This document shows positions 18,017 through 25,284 of a DNA stretch of 64,000 nucleotides, one piece after another. The DNA is from Lewinellaceae bacterium. GTDB lineage: Bacteria; Bacteroidota; Bacteroidia; Chitinophagales; Saprospiraceae. The stretch is taken from assembly GCA_016716135.1 (NCBI GenBank), contig JADJWX010000013.1, positions 1-64,000 on the forward strand, given 5' to 3'. The position numbers and the translations under genes were made by a program. A model generated the notes under the pieces. It was given only the letters and a program-made list of their open reading frames with translations. It was not told the origin of the DNA and ran no database searches. Every line of letters starts with the position of its first letter. Position 1 is the first letter of the stretch.

Positions 18017-18398
18017 AGCCGGATTGCTCGATACAAACATTCTCATCTACCGTTCCAAAGGTCTGCTCGACTTCAGGGCACTTTCCTCTCGATATGATAA
18101 TCTTTACGTTTCCGCCATCACCTGGATGGAAGCGCTCGGTTTTAATTTCTCCAATCCACAAGAGCAAGCAGGGATCGAAGCAATTTTGAATGCTATTCAA
18201 GTTGTGCACACCGATATGGATATCATTAAGCAGGTTATTTCTTACCGGCAAACGCGGAAAATCAAAATACCTGATGCGATTATTTTGGCGACAGCCAAAA
18301 AACTGGATGCCGAACTGGTTACAACAAATGATGCCGATTTCAAGGGCATCGATACCGGCGTATCGATTTTTGTTCCAACCCTGATCTCTTCCATTTAA
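18003..18398 (+). CDS. vapC: PIN-domain ribonuclease toxin, VapC type
   Basis: This 131-residue protein has the PIN layout: GLLDTNILIY with the first aspartate, a glutamate in WMEALGF, PDAIILATAKKL and TTNDADF with the last acidic residues. PIN toxins cleave RNA in a metal-dependent way and are neutralised by the upstream antitoxin. The start at 18003 is chosen because it begins just before the PIN core and overlaps the antitoxin stop. The 3' end overlaps the convergent DUF5723 gene by 4 bases. GC looks lower than in the neighbours. Confidence 0.85.
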   Translation: MSGIKAGLLDTNILIYRSKGLLDFRALSSRYDNLYVSAITWMEALGFNFSNPQEQAGIEAILNAIQVVHTDMDIIKQVISYRQTRKIKIPDAIILATAKKLDAELVTTNDADFKGIDTGVSIFVPTLISSI

Positions 18399-19747
18399 AA
18401 CAAAATTGCGCCTCCAAACCTGAAATTCACCGCCGCCGACCCATACGGCGTCAGCGCATTCAGCGCATTATCCGATAAGATAAATAACTGCACCGGTCCC
18501 GGCGTGGCTACCACACTCAGTCCGATGTTGGTGGCCGACTGGTTGTTTACGCTGTACATGCCACCCACCGTCAGCCACTTCAGAATAGACCATTGCGCAT
18601 TGACGCCCACGGAGGTCAGCTTGCGGCGCGCACTGTTTTGGTGAAAAAGCACGGCGCCGAACGACCAGCGGTCGCTCAGTTTGTAGGTCCCGCCGACATA
18701 CACGCGGGTGGGCAGTTCGGACGTAAACTCCGCCGGTGTTTTTTCAAACTGCAACACGTCGTTCAGCGAATCGAGTGCCGCGGTAAAGTCCAGGCTGTCT
18801 ACCGTGCCGTTGATGATATCGGTGCCGGGGATGACGATGCCGTCGTAGTCGTAACTGCCCTTGCTTTTGAAGTAGTTGGCATTTTTCTTCCAGGAAATGC
18901 TGCCGCCCAGGTCGAGCACGCTGGCACTGAGGGAAATGCGCTCGCCGAGTTGGAGTTGCATGCCCAGGTCGAAAGCCCAGCCGGTGTTTTCCGAAAACCC
19001 GTTTTTTAGCTCGTTCAGCGCCAGTTCGAAGCCGAGCCCGGCCGTGTCGATGGCCGTGATAGTGCCCGAGGAGTGGAAGGCGTAGTCGGTTTGCAGGTTG
19101 AGTTGGTAGATGTCCGGGTCGGTGTACACGCTTACGAGGCGGTGGTCGTCGTCGGTTTGCACGGCGCCGATGCCCGAGAGGTATTTGGCGCGGGCGCCCA
19201 GGCTGAAATTTTCGCCGAAGCGGCGGCCGATGCCCAGGCTGAGTTCGTTCCAGTCGAAGGTGGTGGTAGCGAAGCCCACGTCGAGCGTCTGGCCGATGTA
19301 GGGCGCGTTGCCGTTCCAAAACAGCTCGGCGAGCGTTTTCGGGTAGTTCACCACGGCGCTGATGCGCACGGCATGGCTGGCCTGGATGAAAAACTTGCCG
19401 GGCAGGCGCAGGCCCAGCGAGAAGGTTTCGAAACGCTGGCCGTAGTGGCCTTCGTTTTCAGGCTCCAGCTTGTCGATGGCCTTGCCGAGATCGACGATCG
19501 TGCGGTTGCCTTCGCGGCGCAGCAGGTCGTTGAAGGTGATGCCGCCGGAGTGCGCGGCATCCAGCCCGAAAGAGGGCAGGCCGAGCGCGACGCGTTTTTC
19601 CTTCGGAAAAAAAGCGGGATTGGTAGCGGCGGTTTGCCAGAGGGAAGTTTGCTGGTGCAGCATCAGTTCCTGCTGCGCAAAGCCGTTGCCGGCCAAACCG
19701 GCAAAAAACAGCAGGGAAATATATCGGAGCATGGGTAGGGTTTTCAT
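18395..19747 (-). CDS. DUF5723 family outer-membrane protein
   Basis: This 450-residue protein has a signal peptide (MKTLPMLRYISLLFFAGLAG, ending GFAQ) and the DUF5723 N-terminal signature LWQTAATNPAFFP. Alternating beta-strand segments end in an aromatic residue (NFRFGGAILF), typical of an outer-membrane beta-barrel. The function is unknown. It is the last gene of a minus-strand operon, only 3 bases after the lipoprotein gene. Confidence 0.8.
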   Translation of the reverse strand: MKTLPMLRYISLLFFAGLAGNGFAQQELMLHQQTSLWQTAATNPAFFPKEKRVALGLPSFGLDAAHSGGITFNDLLRREGNRTIVDLGKAIDKLEPENEGHYGQRFETFSLGLRLPGKFFIQASHAVRISAVVNYPKTLAELFWNGNAPYIGQTLDVGFATTTFDWNELSLGIGRRFGENFSLGARAKYLSGIGAVQTDDDHRLVSVYTDPDIYQLNLQTDYAFHSSGTITAIDTAGLGFELALNELKNGFSENTGWAFDLGMQLQLGERISLSASVLDLGGSISWKKNANYFKSKGSYDYDGIVIPGTDIINGTVDSLDFTAALDSLNDVLQFEKTPAEFTSELPTRVYVGGTYKLSDRWSFGAVLFHQNSARRKLTSVGVNAQWSILKWLTVGGMYSVNNQSATNIGLSVVATPGPVQLFILSDNALNALTPYGSAAVNFRFGGAILF

Positions 19748-19750
19748 GTG

Positions 19751-21330
19751 TCAGAACCGCGTTTTGATTTTCAGGCCAAGTTTGATCGTTGCGTTTTGAG
19801 TAGCCAGGAGCTTGACCGGTACCAGGCCGCCGTCGGCGGTGGTGAAGAACGTTTGCACAAAAATTTTCTCCGCCTGGCGTACGCGGTCAAAACGCGCGAC
19901 ATCCATCGGGACAAAGGTTTCGGTGCGTTTGCTGCCTACGGCGTTGCCGTTGCCGTCGACGGGCGCCGCCTCCATGATAAACTGCGGATCGCCGATGAAC
20001 AGCGAGTCGAGCGTTTGGTCGTTGGCATCCTGAAAATACATTTGGAGCGACGAGCCGATGGGGGTCTGGTTTTTCGTCACCACTTTGAATTCCACCGATT
20101 CGATGTCGGCGGTGTCCACGTCGGAATAACTGCCAAAATTCAGGTCGAGCACCTGCTCGGCGCCAAAATCCTGCACCGAACCCTCCAGCACCAGCTCCAC
20201 ACTCATGCGCAAGGCGAGCACGCTTTCGTTGGTCAGAAAACCGATGATGGACGTGTCTTTCGTGGCATTTGAAATACCGGCAAAATCGTAGATAAGCTGC
20301 GTGGGCTGGGCATTGAAAATGTCGGCGATGTTGGAATTCGTACCGTCCAGCACCACGTAGGTGTATTTCGTTTGTCCGACTTCACCCGCTGCCCAGGAGG
20401 GGTAGTTGAAGTCGATACTGTCGTTGTTGAACACCGTACTTTCCAGTTTGTACTCCTGCCCGTCGCGGCCGATAAAACTGAGGTATTTGACCACGCCGCG
20501 CGTGGGGAATCCCCAGGAGTTGGCCACCGTCATGGTCACCTTGGGGTCTTTCACCTGCACATTGCCTTTCAGGTTGGTCTGGTTGATGTCGATGTCGATG
20601 GTATCGAGCGTGAGCGGGTACTCCTCAAAGCCCCAGAAGCCTTCCACGTACGAAAGCGTGAAGTTGTTGATCAGCAGCGCACAACCCGGAAGCCCGGGTG
20701 ATGGCTCCAGGAGCTTTACCCGGTTGCCATTGGGCAGATAAGCCTCGTATCGGAATTGCAGCGTGTTGCTGTCTGACAAAAAGGTATAGCCTGCCAAATC
20801 GAAGAGTGGCGAAAACGACGTTTGCGAAGGCGGAATATTGAACGGGTAAGTGAATGCCACGCCGTTTTTGGACATCTGCGGAATGGTGAAAAACCCGTTG
20901 ATCGGCTCGGTAAAACCGTTGTAAACCACCACGTTCATATCGCCGGTGAGCACGTCGGCCCGGTGGATAAACACCGAATCCGGCACATCCAGGTCGAATT
21001 TGAAAAACGTATCGGGCACCGGGATGCCGCCGTCGGGGAATTTGAAAAATTCAAAAATATCCGTGGCCGGTTTTTCCGCCAGGTCGCCGCTGTAATACAG
21101 CGTCATGGTGTTGTCCGGGTTGACCACAATGGTGTCGCCGCTCAACGTGTCGTTCAATATTTTGAACATCAGGTCTTTCAGGTTGAGCGTCGTATTCATC
21201 AGGGGAAAAGCGTATTCCGCCGTGTGTCCGGCAATTTCCGCGTCGTCCAGGCTGATTTTTTGCAGGCGAAAGTCAGGCTGCCAAACACCAGTACGGGGAG
21301 TAGCAGGCGAAGCCAATGTTTTGATACCAT
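19751..21330 (-). CDS. Predicted lipoprotein, signal peptide split by a frameshift
   Basis: About 527 residues, rich in beta-strands, with no family I recognise. The long frame begins within the protein (KISLDDAEIAGHTAEYAFP). In another frame just upstream, an ATG at 21330 reads MVSKHWLRLLLPVLVFGSL followed by TFAC and lysines, a clear lipoprotein signal peptide with lipobox. The frames join if the A-run at 21256-21261 had seven rather than six bases. The product is probably an outer-membrane lipoprotein working with the DUF5723 barrel encoded 3 bases downstream. Confidence 0.72.
21256..21261 (-). other. Likely homopolymer frameshift site in the lipoprotein gene
   Basis: Six A (minus strand) separate the lipobox frame from the body frame. 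Seven would fuse them as C-K-K-I-S-L. Confidence 0.6.
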
Positions 21331-21390
21331 CGGAATTACGTTGGGTTAGACATGAAAAAATGGGCGGAACTCCGGGATTATCATGTGCTT

Positions 21391-22275
21391 TTAAAAACTA
21401 AAACCTACCGAAGCCTGAATGACCACGTTCCGGTCCTTGTCGTCCCGGAAAAGCAAATTCCCGTTGTCCGTGGAACCCTTCGACAGGTCGGCAGCATTCT
21501 TGGTCAGATCCGCCAGGCCGTACTGAAGCCGGACGCCGATAAAGAGCGAACGGCTCATGAAATAGGACAAGCCTGCCACGAGACCGTAGTCGAGTGTGTT
21601 GTACAGGTTGCCTTTGTCTTCGGTGAAGTCGTAATAAGCGCCGAGCGTTTTGGGCAATTCGACGGTTTTTGCATCGACCTGTACGACCTCCGTTTGGCCT
21701 TCAATGCCGCGGCCGGGCTCGTCTTTGCGGTAGTTGTAGTCGAGGAAAAGTTCAACATCGGCAACCGGATTTTGCAGGACGGCGGTGCGGCCGTTGGTGT
21801 AGTTCAGCGAGCCGTCGCCGATGGATTGGACCAGCAAGCTGGCGTACATGCCAGCCGACAGTTCAAAATCTTTCCAACGCCCGTAGGCAACCAGCGGAAT
21901 ATCGAGGTAGGCATTGTTGATGTTGATGCGGTAGCGGGAGTTGCCGGTGGTCAGGGTGCTCACGCCGTCGAGGCGGAAGATGCGGTAGGAGGGGCCGTCG
22001 AAGGTATATTTTGCGCCTTTTTTCGAATACAAAAATTCGCTCCGGACGCCAAGGTAGTCGTTGAACGCGTAGCCAAGTGACAGGCCGATGTGGAAGCCTG
22101 TGATGGAGCTTCAGCTTTCGAGTTCCGAACCGCCGCTGTCCATTTCGGATGGGCCGCTCATGCTGGCAAAGTTGAGACCGGTTTTAAAGCCGTAACGCAG
22201 TTGGGCCTGCGCCGGTGTGGTAAGAAAAAACACGGCGATCAGTACGCCTGAAAAGTATGGGAAAAGCGTTTTCAT
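21391..22275 (-). pseudogene. Outer-membrane beta-barrel protein (PorT-like), in-frame TGA
   Basis: The frame runs from a signal peptide (MKTLFPYFSGVLIAVFFLTT, cleavage near AQAQ) through LRYGFKTGLNFASM, then meets TGA at 22113-22111. It continues in the same frame with SSITGFHIGLSLGYAFNDYLGVRSEFLY to a final aromatic residue (ASVGFSF). This is the outer-membrane beta-barrel family of PorT and relatives. A TGG (Trp) would repair it. TGA is used as a normal stop elsewhere in the window, so recoding is unlikely. It is the first gene of the three-gene envelope operon. Confidence 0.78.
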
Positions 22276-22354
22276 GTTGAAAAAATTCGGCATTCGTGTC
22301 GTAATTTATGCAGGTTGAAATGGCTTTATGCACTCCCAAACGCAGGAAGGCTGG

Positions 22355-22362
22355 CAAAAGTA
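22355..22362 (-). promoter_or_regulatory. -7 promoter element of the envelope operon
   Basis: On the minus strand TACTTTTG matches TAnnTTTG, 79 bases before the ATG of the beta-barrel gene. It would drive the barrel, lipoprotein and DUF5723 genes together. Confidence 0.5.
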
Positions 22363-22414
22363 CATTTTTCTGCAACAAGTGCCGGTGCAGGAGTGGTGTC
22401 CCGGCAAAAGGCGC

Positions 22415-22422
22415 TATTTTTG
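22415..22422 (+). promoter_or_regulatory. -7 promoter element of paaB
   Basis: TATTTTTG matches TAnnTTTG, 84 bases before the paaB ATG and back to back with the envelope-operon promoter. No clear -33 box is visible. Confidence 0.45.
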
Positions 22423-22506
22423 TGCAAATTTTGGGAAACCAACGTCTTAAACAGCGTATAATTCCCGCAGTTTCACCGCTTTTTAACATCAAATTAAACA
22501 GCCGTT

Positions 22507-22785
22507 ATGAAAGATTGGCCGCTTTGGGAAGTGTTCATCCGATCGAAACAGGGCCTGAGCCACAAACACGTCGGTAGCCTGCACGCCGCCGATGCGCAAA
22601 TGGCACTGGAAAATGCCCGCGACGTGTACTGCCGCCGCAACGAAGGCATCAGCATCTGGGTGGTCGAATCCAAACACATCCACGCCACCACCGAAGACCC
22701 GGATGCTTTTTTTGAACCGTCAAACGACAAAATCTACCGGCATCCCACGTTTTATAAATTGCCCGACGAGGTAAAACATATGTAG
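22507..22785 (+). CDS. paaB: Phenylacetyl-CoA epoxidase subunit PaaB
   Basis: This 92-residue protein matches PaaB throughout: WPLWEVFIRSKQGLSHKHVG, HAADAQMALENARDVYCRR, GISIWVVESKHI and KIYRHPTFY. PaaB is a small structural subunit of the di-iron phenylacetyl-CoA epoxidase. paaC follows after 165 bp filled by an inverted repeat. paaA is not in the window. Confidence 0.92.
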   Translation: MKDWPLWEVFIRSKQGLSHKHVGSLHAADAQMALENARDVYCRRNEGISIWVVESKHIHATTEDPDAFFEPSNDKIYRHPTFYKLPDEVKHM

Positions 22786-22789
22786 GTAA

Positions 22790-22945
22790 TTACGATTTAC
22801 GATTTTGGAATTACGATTGATTCACTTTCCACAATAAGGTATGTTTTCAATTTACTCAAATGTTGAAAGTTGGCAAGCATCTAACCTACCCCGGAAAGGT
22901 GAACCAATCGTAAATCGTAAATCGTAATTCCAAAATGAATCAGTT
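22790..22945. repeat. Nested inverted repeat between paaB and paaC
   Basis: Outer arms contain TACGATTTACGATTTTGG and the complement CAATCGTAAATCGTAAATCG. Inside, TTCACTTTCC pairs with GGAAAGGTGAA. The stem could attenuate or stabilise the mRNA between two subunit genes of one enzyme. Confidence 0.75.
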
Positions 22946-22950
22946 TTCCC

Positions 22951-23700
22951 ATGCAAAAATTCAACTACCTCCTCCAACTCGGCGATAACGCCCTCATCCT
23001 GTCCCAACGCCTGGGTGAATGGTGCGGCCACGGCCCGGTGCTCGAACAGGATATTGCCATGACCAATATCGCCCTCGATCTCTTGGGCCAGGCCCGTATG
23101 TTGCTCACCTACGCCGGTGAAGTGGAAGGCCGTGGCCGTACGGAAGACAACCTCGCGTACTTCCGCGATGCCCACGAATACCGGAATGTATTGCTGGTCG
23201 AACAGCCCAACCAGGATTGGGCATACACCATCGCCCGGCAGTTTTTTTTCGATACCTGCAATTTTTACCTCTTCCAGGCGCTTACCGGCAGCAAGGATGC
23301 CCGCCTGGCGGCCATCGCTGAAAAAGCCCTCAAAGAAATCACCTACCACCTGCGCTACTCCAGCGAGTGGATGATCCGCCTGGGCGACGGCACCGAAATC
23401 AGCCACCGGAAAATGCAAAAAGCCGTCGACGACCTCTGGATGTACACCGGCGAGCTGACCACGCCCAACGATACCGAGCAGCAGGCTGCTGCCGAAGGCT
23501 ACGGGGCCGATTTGACAGCCATTAAACCGCTGTGGACCGAAAAAGTAGCCGCTGTTTTAAAGGAAGCTACCCTGAAACAACCTCCTGCCGATGCCTGGAT
23601 GCAACGCGGCGGAAAAGACGGGCGGCATACGGAACATCTGGGGTTCATTTTGGCCGAATTGCAGCATGTGCAGCGGAGTTATCCCGGGTTGGAGTGGTAA
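22951..23700 (+). CDS. paaC: Phenylacetyl-CoA epoxidase subunit PaaC
   Basis: This 249-residue helical protein matches PaaC: YLLQLGDNALILSQRLGEWC, GPVLEQDIAMTNIALDLLGQ, YRNVLLVEQPNQDWA and TEHLGFILAELQHVQR. PaaC is the structural partner of the catalytic di-iron subunit PaaA. Its stop codon lies inside the left arm of the inverted repeat at 23697-23744, and that repeat also supplies the stop of the convergent carboxypeptidase gene. Confidence 0.92.
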   Translation: MQKFNYLLQLGDNALILSQRLGEWCGHGPVLEQDIAMTNIALDLLGQARMLLTYAGEVEGRGRTEDNLAYFRDAHEYRNVLLVEQPNQDWAYTIARQFFFDTCNFYLFQALTGSKDARLAAIAEKALKEITYHLRYSSEWMIRLGDGTEISHRKMQKAVDDLWMYTGELTTPNDTEQQAAAEGYGADLTAIKPLWTEKVAAVLKEATLKQPPADAWMQRGGKDGRHTEHLGFILAELQHVQRSYPGLEW

Positions 23701-23744
23701 CAACGCGAACCTCCGGTTCGCGGCGAACCAGAGGTTCGCGTTAC
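23697..23744. repeat. Composite inverted repeat shared by two convergent stop codons
   Basis: Outer arms GTAAC and GTTAC enclose CGCGAACCTCCGGTTCGCG and GCGAACCAGAGGTTCGC. The TAA in each outer arm is the stop codon of paaC and of the LD-carboxypeptidase gene. The hairpin order matches 3765-3819, while the stem bases differ. Confidence 0.85.
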
Positions 23745-24781
23745 ATCACCCCAAACTCCAACAAAGACAACCACCGTTCCGAAGCATCCAGCTCCGCCTG
23801 CACCCCGTACGGAAAGGTCGCCTGGTGCGCCACGTGCCCAAACGGCAGCCCATACACCACCGGGATGCCCAGACCACCCAGCCGGTCTTGCAGGGTTTCC
23901 GGCAGGGTCAGCGAATACTCCGGGTTTTTTGCCCCGCAATCGGCAAATACCCCCAGGGCGATCCCGGTGGCCTCCCGCAGGTCGGTGGCTTGCAAAAGTT
24001 GGGTCAATAGCCGATCGATGCGGTAGGGCTGCTCACCCACATCTTCCAGAAACACAATTTTTCCTGAAAACGAAGGTTGCCACGGCGTGCCTGCCAGCGC
24101 CGCCAGGAGCGACAGGTTTCCCCCGGTCAGCGGGCCCGAGGCGCGACCTGCTTGTATGGTAAATGGCGTGAATTCCGGTCCGGGCAGCTCGGTGTCGGGG
24201 GCCGGCGCGTCGATGCGGTAGGGCGCCTGCGGCTCAATCAAGGCTGCGCGGAAGTGGGCCAGGGTATTTTCCGGGAAATCGGAAGCGGCGACCGGTCCGT
24301 GAAAGCTCACCAGTCCGGTTTGCTGCCCGATGGCAAGGTGCAGGGCAGTCACGTCGCTGTAGCCGATCAGGGGTTTGGGGTGTTGGCGGATGAGTTTATA
24401 GTTGATTTGGGGCAGCAAACGCGTGATGCCGTACCCGCCGCGGACACACCACACGGCATCAACTTCCGGGTCGGCGAACGCCCGGTGCAGGTCGTCCAGG
24501 CGGGCCTCGTCTGTGCCGGCGAGGTAGCCATGCCGCGCGCGCAGCGCAGCGCCTTCTTTCACCCGGTAGCCCAGGGCGGCCAGGTTGGCCAGCGCTTTCT
24601 GAATTTTTTCCTCCGACACCGGCGATGCCGGCGCGATGAGGGCAACCGTGGCGCCTTCCGGCAGGCGGGCAGGCTTGAGGCTGGGCGTTTCCGGCATGGG
24701 CGCGGCGCTTGATTTTTGTTGAAAAAAGGTGGTTGCGAGCAGGGCCAGGCCTGTTTTTTGAAAAAAATGGCGGCGTTGCAT
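23741..24781 (-). CDS. LD-carboxypeptidase, peptidase family S66
   Basis: This 346-residue protein has an N-terminal twin-arginine-like leader (MQRRHFFQKTGLALLATTFF). The S66 fold follows: GATVALIAPASPVSEE, VRGGYGITRLLP, the serine in IGYSDVTALH, the glutamate in FLEDVGEQPYRIDR and a late GLPFGH histidine. LdcA-type enzymes cut the L,D bond of tetrapeptides in peptidoglycan recycling, while MccF relatives cleave microcin C. Its location outside the cytoplasm is inferred from the leader. Confidence 0.85.
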   Translation of the reverse strand: MQRRHFFQKTGLALLATTFFQQKSSAAPMPETPSLKPARLPEGATVALIAPASPVSEEKIQKALANLAALGYRVKEGAALRARHGYLAGTDEARLDDLHRAFADPEVDAVWCVRGGYGITRLLPQINYKLIRQHPKPLIGYSDVTALHLAIGQQTGLVSFHGPVAASDFPENTLAHFRAALIEPQAPYRIDAPAPDTELPGPEFTPFTIQAGRASGPLTGGNLSLLAALAGTPWQPSFSGKIVFLEDVGEQPYRIDRLLTQLLQATDLREATGIALGVFADCGAKNPEYSLTLPETLQDRLGGLGIPVVYGLPFGHVAHQATFPYGVQAELDASERWLSLLEFGVM

Positions 24782-24872
24782 GGATAAATTAAGTTCGGTT
24801 GTCGGTTCGTGGAAAATGCAAACTTAATCGCTCGGGTCTGACTGCAGGAAAAAATTGATACGTAACCGGAAA
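24782..24872. other. Non-coding AT-rich spacer
   Basis: This is the upstream region of the LD-carboxypeptidase gene. No clear TAnnTTTG box or ORF was found. Confidence 0.4.
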
Positions 24873-25169
24873 AATTGTCGGCGTGACTTCTACTGTTTCA
24901 CATAGAAAACGGATAATCTACCAGTACAGATGTCTCGCTGCGCTCGACATGACAAAATCTATTGCAAATGAATTTATTATCAGATTTCTCCCTTCGGTCG
25001 AAATTTAGTCGGGGAAATGCCTGATCGCGATCAAATTTCGACCGAAGGGAGAAATCTAATAAAATCTGGTTTTTAGGTATCGTCTGTCATGTCGAGCGCA
25101 GCGAGACATCTGAACGGATAACACATTATCAGTTATTTATGTGAAACCGTACAAGTCACGCCGACAATT
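24873..25169. repeat. Three concentric inverted repeats of different families
   Basis: The outer pair is TTGTCGGCGTGACTTCTAC and its near-complement in CAAGTCACGCCGACAATT, with TTTCACATA/TATGTGAAA inside. The middle pair is AGATGTCTCGCTGCGCTCGA and TCGAGCGCAGCGAGACATCT. The inner pair is AGATTTCTCCCTTCGGTCGA and TCGACCGAAGGGAGAAATCT. All three share one centre near 25020, so about 297 bp can fold into one long stem. Confidence 0.9.
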
Positions 25170-25197
25170 GCCTCTTAAAATCATCCCGGCGCCAAAC

Positions 25198-25247
25198 TTA
25201 ACACAGAGTTAACCTTGATTTAAATATGCCTTCATACAGGCTTCGGA
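25198..25247 (+). promoter_or_regulatory. Pho-box-like array of five hexamers at 11-bp spacing
   Basis: TTAACA, TTAACC, TTAAAT, TTCATA and TTCGGA start at 25198, 25209, 25220, 25231 and 25242, exactly one helical turn apart. TTAACA-N5-TTAACA repeats are the PhoP-type Pho box of Gram-positive bacteria, and PhoB boxes also have an 11-bp period. The TTAACC hexamer begins 37 bases before the -7 box, the same as upstream of the beta-helix gene. Confidence 0.7.
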
Positions 25248-25253
25248 CTTTTG
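25246..25253 (+). promoter_or_regulatory. -7 element of the TonB-dependent receptor gene
   Basis: GACTTTTG matches TAnnTTTG at 5 of 6 defined positions and lies 31 bases before the ATG. No good -33 box is present, as expected for an activator-dependent promoter. Confidence 0.5.
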
Positions 25254-25284
25254 CCCCCGAAAATCTGTATCAATTTCTATTTGT

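Noticed and set aside
22111..22113. TGA recoding (selenocysteine or code change)
   Set aside because: Other genes in the window end in TGA, no selenocysteine machinery or stem is visible, and a TGG is expected from context.
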